A DNA stretch of 12,635 nt. It comes from an uncultured Acidimicrobiia bacterium (GTDB lineage: Bacteria; Actinomycetota; Acidimicrobiia; IMCC26256; CALEDW01). This document shows positions 1 through 6,037 of the stretch, piece by piece. The notes below the pieces were generated by a model. It made no database searches, was not told the DNA's origin, and saw nothing but the letters and a program-made list of their open reading frames with translations. Location: contig CALEDW010000306.1 in assembly GCA_937949585.1 (NCBI GenBank), positions 1 to 12,635 of the forward strand, in the 5' to 3' direction. The position numbers and the translations under genes were made by a program. Within the stretch, counting starts at the first letter, position 1; the number at the start of each line of letters is the position of its first letter.

Positions 1-1823
1 GTCCCGGCGCGCTCGAGCAGGTCGAGCAGGCCCTGCACCCCGGCGCCGACCGTGCCGCCCGAGCCCATGAACACCCGCTCGTTGGCGAGCGTGGTACGGG
101 CGACCCGCCACCCGTCGTGCTCCCGACCTACGAGGCAGTCCTGGGGGACGAACACCTCGTCGAGGAACACCTCGTTGAACAAGGCGTGGCCCGTGAGCTC
201 CCGCAACGGGCGCACGGTGATCCCCGGGCTGGCCATGTCGAGGATGAAGAACGAGATGCCCTCGTGCTTGGGGGCCTCCGGGTCGGTCCGGGCCAGCAGG
301 ATCCCCCACTGGGCCTGCTGGGCGAGGGTGGTCCAGACCTTCTGGCCGGTCACCACCCAGCCGCCCTCCACCCGTACGGCCCGGGTTTTCAAGGACGCGA
401 GATCGGAGCCGGCGTCGGGCTCGGAGAACAGCTGGCACCATTCGATCTCGCCCCGGAGGGTCGGGGGGATCCAGCGCTGCTGCTGGGCCTCGGTGCCGTG
501 GACGATGAGCGGTGGCAGCGCCCAGGCCGCGATCGTGAGGCGCGGGCGGCGAACCCCGACCCGGCGCAGCTCCTGGTCGATGACCAGCTGCTCCACCGGC
601 CCCGCCCCCCGGCCCCACGGGGGCGGCCACTGCGGGGCGATGAGGCCCGCCTCGGCGAGCCGGCGGCGAAGGGCGGCCGGCTCGAGCCCGGCGAGCTCCT
701 CGGCCAGCGGGCGCAGCTCGGCCCGCAGCGCTTCGGCGTCGGGACCGAGGTCGAGGTCGAGGCTGCGGCGCATCCCGGCGGCGGCCAGGCGGGCGGCTCG
801 GCGGCGCCACGACCCGGGTGCCCCCAGGAGCGCCTGTCCCACCAGGGCGCGGCGGAGTGCGACGTGGGCGTCGTGCTCCCAGGTGAACCCGAGCCCTCCG
901 AGCACCTGGATGCAATCCTTGGCGCATTCGACCGCGGCCTCCACCGCCAGCGCCGCGGCAGCGGCCGCGGTGGCCGGCCCCGCCCCGTCGCTCCCCACGG
1001 CCCGGGCCGCGTCCCACACCGCGGCCCGGGCCAGCTCGGTGCGCCCCAGCATGTTCGCGACCCGGTGCTTCACGCCCTGGAACTGTCCGATCGGACGACC
1101 GAACTGCACCCTCGTGCGGGCGTGCTCGGCGGCGACGTCGGTGCACCACTGGGCGACGCCGACGAGCTCGGCACCGAACACCACCGCGGCGAGGTCCCGC
1201 ACCTGCTCGTCGTCGAGGCCGAGGCGGGCCGTCGGCGGCACCACCGCCCCGCCGACCTCGACCTCACCGACCCGGCGGGTGGGGTCCAGCGACGGCAGCT
1301 CCCGGGCGGTGAACGCGGACCCGGCGAGCACGACCCATCCGGCGGTGGTCGGCGCCACCAGGAGCGTGGCCTGGTGCGCGCCCAGCACCGGGCGGAGCCG
1401 CCCCGACAGCTGCAGCGACCCGTCGGGCAGCTCCGTCGCGTCGAGACACCCGGCGAGCGCGACCGTCCCGATCGTGGTCCCGTCCGCGAGACCGGCGCAG
1501 GACAGCGCGACCCCCGACCCGGTGCCCGCCGCCGACACCGCGGCTGCCAGCATCGTCGGGACTGCGGGGCCGCAGGCCAGGGCCCGGCCCAGCTGCTCGG
1601 CGACGACGGCCGCTTCGACCAGGCCGAACCCGGAACCGCCGGCGGCCTCGGGCAGGTGCAGGCCGAGCCACCCCTGGGCCGCGAAGGCGTCCCAGAACGA
1701 CGGCCGTTCGTCGGTTGCGGCGTCGAGCCGCGCCCGGGTGGCGCCCGCCGCGTGCCGCTCGAGCCACCCGGCCACCGCCTCAGCCAGGGCCCGGTGCTCC
1801 TCGGTGGTACCGATGGTGCGCAT
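1..1823 (-). CDS. Tandem-domain (fused) acyl-CoA dehydrogenase, 3' end outside window
   Basis: Flavoprotein of the acyl-CoA dehydrogenase family, expected to catalyse alpha,beta-desaturation of an acyl-CoA in the cytosol. The 607 visible residues hold one complete ACAD unit (about 1-350) and most of a second (from about 360). Unit 1 has the ARTRVQFGRPIGQFQ helix (235-249) and the QVLGGLGFTWEHDAH segment (306-320). Unit 2 has the flavin/substrate loop QLFSEPDAGSD (464-474), VTGQKVWTT (491-499) and NEVFLDEVFVP (550-560). This two-units-in-one-chain plan is known from mycobacterial FadE34-type enzymes (about 700 aa), so roughly 100 residues are missing past base 1. Where MCAD-type enzymes carry the catalytic Glu (YEGT), unit 1 has LLGAP (332-336), so unit 1 may be the non-catalytic half. 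Start: ATG at 1823 has GGAGGA 9 nt upstream; the in-frame ATG at 1832 abuts that SD and is less likely. It lies 46 bp behind the patatin gene, probably in the same operon. Family assignment is sure; the acyl substrate is unknown. Confidence 0.93.
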   Translation of the reverse strand, partial: MRTIGTTEEHRALAEAVAGWLERHAAGATRARLDAATDERPSFWDAFAAQGWLGLHLPEAAGGSGFGLVEAAVVAEQLGRALACGPAVPTMLAAAVSAAGTGSGVALSCAGLADGTTIGTVALAGCLDATELPDGSLQLSGRLRPVLGAHQATLLVAPTTAGWVVLAGSAFTARELPSLDPTRRVGEVEVGGAVVPPTARLGLDDEQVRDLAAVVFGAELVGVAQWCTDVAAEHARTRVQFGRPIGQFQGVKHRVANMLGRTELARAAVWDAARAVGSDGAGPATAAAAAALAVEAAVECAKDCIQVLGGLGFTWEHDAHVALRRALVGQALLGAPGSWRRRAARLAAAGMRRSLDLDLGPDAEALRAELRPLAEELAGLEPAALRRRLAEAGLIAPQWPPPWGRGAGPVEQLVIDQELRRVGVRRPRLTIAAWALPPLIVHGTEAQQQRWIPPTLRGEIEWCQLFSEPDAGSDLASLKTRAVRVEGGWVVTGQKVWTTLAQQAQWGILLARTDPEAPKHEGISFFILDMASPGITVRPLRELTGHALFNEVFLDEVFVPQDCLVGREHDGWRVARTTLANERVFMGSGGTVGAGVQGLLDLLERAG

Positions 1824-1869
1824 CCGCTCCATTCCTCCGCTCGCTCTGCCGTGCGCCCCGCCCCGCCGG

Positions 1870-3192
1870 TCACGTCTCGGGTGGGGCACACTCCCCGGGC
1901 GGCAGCGGCGCTCCCAGCTCGCGCCGTGCCGCCACCAGCTCGTCCAGCGTCGCACGCTCACGCCGGCGCGCGTCGTCCCGACCCTCGGTACTCGCCGGCG
2001 TCTCGCCGAGGAACCCGGGCACCGGACCCTCGGCGAGGCGGAGCCGCACCCGGCACTCGGCGATCGCCCGGCTCAGCGCCCGCTCGTCGGGGCCGAGGCC
2101 GAGCAGCACGTCGGCGGCGCGCATCCAGCCGTAGTCGATCGAGGCGGCGATGAGTGCCGGGTCGATGGTCAGCGCGTCGTGCACGTCGAGCTCGGGGGCG
2201 ATGAGCGTGACCCGCCGGCCCCAGCCCCGGGGCGGGTCGATCTCCTTGCGGAGGTTCTCGTCGGGGCCGATGTCGGCGGTGACCCGCCGGGCGATGTCGA
2301 GCAGGCCCCGCTCCCCGATCCCCGGCGCCGGCTCCACCCCCGGAGCGGAGGCGACGATGGCGAACATGTGCCCGGCGCCGAGGTGGCGGTAGGCGAGCTC
2401 GAGGGGCAGGATCTCCCGCACGCCCCCGTCCACGTAGTGCTCGCCACCCATCTCGACGGGGGGGAACACCACGGGGATCGCGCTGGAGGCCAGCACCGCG
2501 TCGCGCAGGGGCACCGGCGGGCGCCCGATCGGCCGGTCGGTGCGGTCGCGCACCTCACCGGTCTCGGTGACGTAATGCAGCTCACCCGATTCGAGGCTCA
2601 CCGCGCCGATCCGCAGCGTGATGCCCGAGGTGGCGACGCGGTGGGGGTCGATGCAGGCCTCGACAAGCCGCCGGACCGGTTCGTTGGACAGCAGGGAACG
2701 AGCCCGCAGCGCCTGGCGCAGCGCATCGACGGTGCCGTCGGCCTGCGGCGGGTTGCGGACCACCTCCCCCAGCATCCGCAGCACCACCCGGGCCTGGGAG
2801 CCGGCGGTGCCGTGCTCGGCGGCCCGACCCCGCAGCTCCGCGGCCCAGGCGGCCTGGGTCCGCAGCTTCTCCAGCCACGGTTCGGGTAGCCACATGTCCT
2901 CGTTGGCGCGCAACGACCTCCAGATCGCCTCGAGCTCGTCGACGGCCCGCCGACCGGAGACCTCGTCGTCGCCCTGCGCGAGGTGCGCGGCGATGATCGC
3001 CCCCACCGAGATGCCGCACAGGATCGACGGGCGGATGCGCAGCTCGTCCACGAGGTAGCGGATCACCCCGGTCTCGAACGAGCCCTGCGAGCCCCCACCG
3101 CTGATCACGAACGCGATCGGCTGACGGGCGAAGCGGCGGCGCAGGCGCGCCCGGGTGGCGCGCGCGATTCGCTCGAGCGGTCGTTCGGCCAC
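1870..3192 (-). CDS. Patatin-like phospholipase / acyl hydrolase
   Basis: Serine acyl-ester hydrolase of the patatin family, 440 aa, expected to release fatty acids from lipids or other acyl esters. All family landmarks are visible: the glycine-rich oxyanion-hole motif SGGGSQG (31-37), nucleophile elbow GISVG with Ser62, the conserved ASSAIPVVFPPV segment (235-246) and the dyad motif DGG with Asp255. The strongly basic N-terminus (residues 8-24, many Arg) precedes the first beta strand. I see no signal peptide or membrane helix, so a cytosolic or membrane-peripheral location is likely. The C-terminal region after about residue 345 is charged and not recognised. The start is GTG, 4 bp after the ferredoxin stop codon, with only a weak GAGCGGG ribosome site, which suggests translational coupling. 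Next downstream is the acyl-CoA dehydrogenase, so released acyl chains could feed that pathway (inference). Family sure; natural substrate unknown. Confidence 0.93.
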   Translation of the reverse strand: MAERPLERIARATRARLRRRFARQPIAFVISGGGSQGSFETGVIRYLVDELRIRPSILCGISVGAIIAAHLAQGDDEVSGRRAVDELEAIWRSLRANEDMWLPEPWLEKLRTQAAWAAELRGRAAEHGTAGSQARVVLRMLGEVVRNPPQADGTVDALRQALRARSLLSNEPVRRLVEACIDPHRVATSGITLRIGAVSLESGELHYVTETGEVRDRTDRPIGRPPVPLRDAVLASSAIPVVFPPVEMGGEHYVDGGVREILPLELAYRHLGAGHMFAIVASAPGVEPAPGIGERGLLDIARRVTADIGPDENLRKEIDPPRGWGRRVTLIAPELDVHDALTIDPALIAASIDYGWMRAADVLLGLGPDERALSRAIAECRVRLRLAEGPVPGFLGETPASTEGRDDARRRERATLDELVAARRELGAPLPPGECAPPET

Positions 3193-3196
3193 CCGC

Positions 3197-3406
3197 TCAG
3201 GCGACGGGCTCGCCGTCCCGCAGCACCCGGATCGCCTGGGTGGGGCAGCCCTGGGCGGCGAGGATGATCTTGTCCTCGGGGTCGCCGGCCGGGTCGATCA
3301 CCACCGCAACGCCGTCCTCGTCGAGGTCGAAGGTGTGCGGCGCCCAGAACGAGCAGTTCCCCGAGCCCATGCAGGTGTCCCGGTCGATGCGGATCTCCAG
3401 TGCCAC
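3197..3406 (-). CDS. [3Fe-4S] ferredoxin of the P450-partner type
   Basis: Small acidic electron carrier of 69 aa. The cluster motif is C12-M-G-S-G-N-C18 with a distant C54-P55. The position that would supply the second cysteine of a [4Fe-4S] site (residue 15) is Ser, leaving three cysteine ligands, as in actinobacterial [3Fe-4S] ferredoxins that reduce cytochromes P450. The surrounding pattern (D-x-x-x-C near the N-terminus, FDLDEDGVAVV, AAQGCPTQAI) is typical of that family. It is the first gene of a minus-strand operon with the patatin (4-bp gap) and acyl-CoA dehydrogenase. A P450 is encoded on the same strand about 1.3 kb upstream, beyond the oppositely oriented amidohydrolase, and is the obvious local partner (inference). 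The start is GTG at 3406 with no clear SD; TAGCGT lies 6 nt upstream, so translation may be leaderless. Confidence 0.93.
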   Translation of the reverse strand: MALEIRIDRDTCMGSGNCSFWAPHTFDLDEDGVAVVIDPAGDPEDKIILAAQGCPTQAIRVLRDGEPVA

Positions 3407-3418
3407 GCCCGCACGCTA
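3407..3418 (-). promoter_or_regulatory. Putative leaderless promoter (-10) of the ferredoxin operon
   Basis: Minus-strand TAGCGT (3418 to 3413) fits the actinobacterial TANNNT -10 consensus and ends exactly 6 nt before the GTG start, which would place the transcription start on the start codon. No Shine-Dalgarno sequence lies in between (the spacer is GCGGGC). No convincing -35 hexamer is visible. The element overlaps the small palindrome GCTAGC at 3415-3420. Confidence 0.4.
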
Positions 3419-3446
3419 GCTCCCGGCGCCCACCCGCCCGGGGGTC

Positions 3447-3450
3447 GGAG
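3447..3450 (+). promoter_or_regulatory. Ribosome binding site that fixes the amidohydrolase start
   Basis: GGAG at 3447-3450 lies 6 nt before ATG 3457. An upstream in-frame GTG at 3400 would extend the protein 19 residues, but it would overlap the divergent ferredoxin start and has no such site. Confidence 0.6.
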
Positions 3451-3456
3451 TGCCGG

Positions 3457-4722
3457 ATGCCCATCCGACCTACACTGGCACGCATCGCACGGACCTGGGA
3501 ACTGCGCTGGGCCCGCACCCCGGGCCACGGCCTCTTGCCCGACCCCGAGCCGCGTCCCGTCCGTCACACGCTCATCTCGGTCGACGACCACCTCGTCGAG
3601 CCGCCCGACATGTTCGAGGGGCGCCTCCCCCGCCGCCTGCAGGACCGGGCGCCCCGGGTGGTGGAGACCGTCGAGGGCCACCAGGTGTGGGAGTTCGACG
3701 GGACGATCCACTTCCAGGTGGGCCTGAACGCGGTCGTCGGCCGGCCGAAGCAGGACTGGCTGGTCGAGCCGACCCGCTTCGACGAGATGCGCCCCGCCTG
3801 CTACGACCCCCACGCCCGGGTCGCCGACATGGACCTGAACGGCGTGTGGGCCTCCGTCTGCTTCCCAAGCCAGATCACCGGATTCTGCGGTTCGGTGTTC
3901 GCCCGCTGCTCCGACCCCGAGCTGGGCCTGGCCGTCACCCAGGCGTGGAACGACTGGGTGCACGAGGCCTGGTGGGGTCCCTACCCGGAACGGTTCGTGC
4001 CGCTGGGCATCACCTGGCTCGCCGATCCCGAGGCCGCTGCGGCGGAGATCCGCCGCAACGCCGAGCGAGGGTTCGTGGCCGTGAGCCTGCCCGAACGCCC
4101 CCACAAGATCGGTCTGCCGGCGATCTTCGACGACTGGTGGGAGCCGGTGCTGCGCGCCTGCACCGAGACCGGCACCGTGGTGTGCCTGCACGTCGGCTCG
4201 TCGGGGGTGACGGAGCTGCCCCCCGGCTCGCCGGCGGTACAGCTCGCGGCGACGTTGTTCGGGCAGCTGTCGCTGCAGACCTGCGCCGAGTGGGTCTGGT
4301 CGGGCTGGCCGGCCCGCTTCCCCGAGCTGCGCATCGCCCTGTCGGAGGGTGGGATCGGCTGGGTGGCGATGCTGCACGATCGCCTCGAGAACATGGTGGA
4401 CCGCTCCGGGTACGCGGCCGGGGTGTTCGGCGACCTGCGGCCGGCCGAGCTGTTGCACCGCAACTTTTGGTTCTGCACCCTCGACGACCCCTCGACGCTG
4501 GTGACGCTGCCGACCGTGGGGGTCGACCGGGTGATGTTCGAGACCGACTACCCGCACGCCGACGGCACCTGGCCCGACTCCCAGCAGGTGTTCCACGAGA
4601 CCTTCGGGCACCTGCCCGACGAGTGGGTCCGCCGGATCTCCCACGCCAACGCCGCCGAGCTGTTCCGCCACCCCCTGCCCCCGCCCGACCACCCGCTCGG
4701 CGTCGGGGTCGCAACGGGCTGA
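3457..4722 (+). CDS. Amidohydrolase-2 family (ACMSD-like) metal-dependent hydrolase/decarboxylase
   Basis: A 421-aa TIM-barrel enzyme of the amidohydrolase-related family that includes aminocarboxymuconate-semialdehyde decarboxylase and related hydrolases and decarboxylases of ring-cleavage products. Visible active-site features in order: the strand-1 motif ISVDDHLVEP (40-49), LHVGSSG with His245 (244-250), SEGGIGW with Glu297 (296-302), and FETDYPHADGTWP with Asp364 (361-373). The usual HxH of strand 1 appears here as H45-L-V-E48, a variant common in the actinobacterial branch. The N-terminal 38 residues are Arg/Pro-rich and precede the barrel; their codons are as G/C-biased as the rest, so the ATG at 3457 with GGAG 6 nt upstream is preferred. 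No signal peptide. It is divergent from the ferredoxin and ends 18 bp from the P450 stop (convergent). Family is sure; whether it hydrolyses or decarboxylates, and what, cannot be said. Confidence 0.92.
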   Translation: MPIRPTLARIARTWELRWARTPGHGLLPDPEPRPVRHTLISVDDHLVEPPDMFEGRLPRRLQDRAPRVVETVEGHQVWEFDGTIHFQVGLNAVVGRPKQDWLVEPTRFDEMRPACYDPHARVADMDLNGVWASVCFPSQITGFCGSVFARCSDPELGLAVTQAWNDWVHEAWWGPYPERFVPLGITWLADPEAAAAEIRRNAERGFVAVSLPERPHKIGLPAIFDDWWEPVLRACTETGTVVCLHVGSSGVTELPPGSPAVQLAATLFGQLSLQTCAEWVWSGWPARFPELRIALSEGGIGWVAMLHDRLENMVDRSGYAAGVFGDLRPAELLHRNFWFCTLDDPSTLVTLPTVGVDRVMFETDYPHADGTWPDSQQVFHETFGHLPDEWVRRISHANAAELFRHPLPPPDHPLGVGVATG

Positions 4723-4740
4723 GCCGGGGCCGGCGGCGCG

Positions 4741-5976
4741 TCAGGCCGGGTCGAACACGACCGGGAGGCTGGTCGGCGCGCGGAACCGCTCGCCGTGGAT
4801 GTGGGGGTCGTCGGCCTCCCAACGCCGGGGATCGGGTCGCAGGTTCGGGCACCGGTCGAGCAGGCGTCCCACCGCAGTGGCCATCTCCATGCGGGCCAGG
4901 TGCATGCCCAGGCACATGTGCGGCCCGGCGCCGAAGGCCAGGTGCGGCCTGGGCTCCCGGAAGATGTCGAACTCGTCGGGACGCTCCCAGCGGGTCGGGT
5001 CGTGGTTGGCGGATCCGAGGTTCGGGACCACGTCGGCACCGGCGGGGATCTCGACCCCGGCGAGGGTGACGTCGCGGGTGGCCTGCCGGGAGGTGATGAG
5101 CAGCGGGGTCTCCCAACGGATCGCCTCTTCCACCGCCTGGGGCATGAGCGACCGGTCGGCCCGCAGCGCCGCGAGCTGGTCGGGGTGGGTGAGCAGCCCG
5201 TAGAGGAAGTTGCCGGTGGCCCGGTAGGTGGTCTCGGCCCCGGCCGGCAACAGCAGCCGCAGGAACGAGAAGATCTCCTCGTCGCCGAGGCGTTCTCCGG
5301 CGAGGGTGGCCTGGGTGAGCTCGGAGATGAGGTCGGCGCCGGGCCGGCGGCGGCGCTCGGCGACGATTCCGGCGAAGTAGTCGCGCAACTCACGGCTGGC
5401 GGCAATTCCCTCCTCGGGCCGGGCCGCGACGTTGGTGACGGCCAGCGCCCGGGGATGGAAGAACGGGTGGTCGGAGCGGGGCAGCCCGAGGATCTCGGCG
5501 ATCACCTGGACCGGGTAGCGGTAGGTGAACTCCCGCACCAGCTCGGCCCGGCCGCGGTGGGCGAACCGGTCGATCATCTCGTCGACGACGGGCAGCACCA
5601 GCTCGGCGTCCCAGTGGGCGAGGGTCTTGGCCCGGAACGCCTGGGCGACCAGCGATCGCAGCCGGCGGTGCTCCGGCTCGTCCATCCCCACGAGTGGGTA
5701 GGGCCCCATCACGACGCTCATGAGCTCCCGGATCGAGCCGGAGCAGAACGTGGTGTGGTCGCGCAGCACCTGGGAGACGAGCTCGTAGGGGTACACCACG
5801 TAGGCGCCCCAGGCGGTGTGCTCCACGGGGGTGCGGTCCCGCTTCTCCCAGAACGCCGGGTAGGGGTCGCGCAGGTCGCCGGCCACTCCCTGGAACTGCT
5901 CCATGGGGTCGAAGGCAGCGTAGGGGTCGTCGGCCGGGTCGGGGTCGGTGCGGGCCATCGGGTCGGTGCGGGCCAT
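4741..5976 (-). CDS. Cytochrome P450
   Basis: Heme monooxygenase, 411 aa, the usual length of soluble bacterial class I P450s, needing a ferredoxin and reductase. Landmarks: C-helix DEPEHRRLRSL (99-109), I-helix oxygen-binding AGAETT (245-250), K-helix ExxR (E284-A-I-R287), and heme loop FGAGPHMCLG (348-357) with Cys355 as thiolate ligand. No membrane anchor. The start region holds an 18-bp tandem repeat that duplicates the first six codons (MARTDP twice). ATG 5976 has GGGGAGG 4 nt upstream, whereas the second ATG at 5958 is 22 nt from it, so 5976 is chosen. The gene follows the sugar-kinase gene by 61 bp and has the shared TGACG...CGTCA element just upstream, so it may be read through from the thiolase operon and also controlled separately. 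The nearby [3Fe-4S] ferredoxin is the likely electron donor. The CYP family cannot be assigned by eye. Confidence 0.96.
   Translation of the reverse strand: MARTDPMARTDPDPADDPYAAFDPMEQFQGVAGDLRDPYPAFWEKRDRTPVEHTAWGAYVVYPYELVSQVLRDHTTFCSGSIRELMSVVMGPYPLVGMDEPEHRRLRSLVAQAFRAKTLAHWDAELVLPVVDEMIDRFAHRGRAELVREFTYRYPVQVIAEILGLPRSDHPFFHPRALAVTNVAARPEEGIAASRELRDYFAGIVAERRRRPGADLISELTQATLAGERLGDEEIFSFLRLLLPAGAETTYRATGNFLYGLLTHPDQLAALRADRSLMPQAVEEAIRWETPLLITSRQATRDVTLAGVEIPAGADVVPNLGSANHDPTRWERPDEFDIFREPRPHLAFGAGPHMCLGMHLARMEMATAVGRLLDRCPNLRPDPRRWEADDPHIHGERFRAPTSLPVVFDPA
5941..5976 (-). repeat. 18-bp tandem duplication at the P450 start codon
   Basis: Minus strand 5976-5959 reads ATGGCCCGCACCGACCCG, and 5958-5941 repeats it with one mismatch at the last base. 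The repeat is in frame, encodes MARTDP twice and creates two in-frame ATG codons. Only the first is well spaced from the Shine-Dalgarno sequence. Confidence 0.95.
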
Positions 5977-5989
5977 CGGGCCTCCCCGA

Positions 5990-6012
5990 CGATGTGACGA
6001 CGGCGTCAGGTC
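5990..6012 (-). promoter_or_regulatory. Putative operator upstream of P450 (copy of the thiolase operator)
   Basis: Plus strand 5995-6012 reads TGACGACGGCGTCAGGTC, identical over 18 bp to 9368-9385 upstream of the thiolase; CGA at 5990-5992 matches as well. The core TGACG-N4-CGTCA is a dyad centred about 25 bp before the P450 start codon. Here the outer symmetry is only partial. The same orientation relative to the downstream gene at both sites argues for a regulator binding site. No candidate regulator gene is in the window. Confidence 0.6.
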
Positions 6013-6023
6013 TTGCTCGGCGC

Positions 6024-6029
6024 AGTGTA
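6024..6029 (-). promoter_or_regulatory. Possible -10 element of the P450 gene
   Basis: Minus-strand TACACT (6029 to 6024) fits TANNNT and would start transcription near 6017, placing the putative operator (5990-6012) immediately downstream of the start site in a leader of about 41 nt. The matching -35 region is poor, so this is tentative. Confidence 0.3.
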
Positions 6030-6037
6030 GGCCCGGA

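Noticed and set aside
150..175. Direct repeat GAACACCTCGT near base 150-175
   Set aside because: It encodes the NEVF/DEVF stretch of the conserved ACAD segment; explained by protein sequence and codon bias.
52..2889. Very long plus-strand open frame (945 codons) opposite the acyl-CoA dehydrogenase and patatin genes
   Set aside because: Its product is Arg/Ser/Pro/Ala-rich without domains, while the minus strand encodes two proteins with complete family motifs. Long antisense frames are expected at this GC content.
3400..3456. Upstream GTG start for the amidohydrolase
   Set aside because: It overlaps the ferredoxin start on the other strand and lacks an SD; ATG 3457 has GGAG at 6 nt.
3471..3476. 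TACACT as a -10 for the amidohydrolase
   Set aside because: It lies inside the coding region if ATG 3457 is right, and no in-frame ATG or GTG follows at a suitable distance.
4723..4740. Bidirectional terminator between the convergent amidohydrolase and P450 genes
   Set aside because: Only a 4-5 bp GCCGG/CCGGC dyad with a tiny loop and no T-tracts; too weak to call.
4795..5997. Plus-strand 400-codon frame opposite the P450
   Set aside because: Low-complexity Gly/Val/Glu/His-rich translation with no motifs; a shadow of the P450 reading frame.
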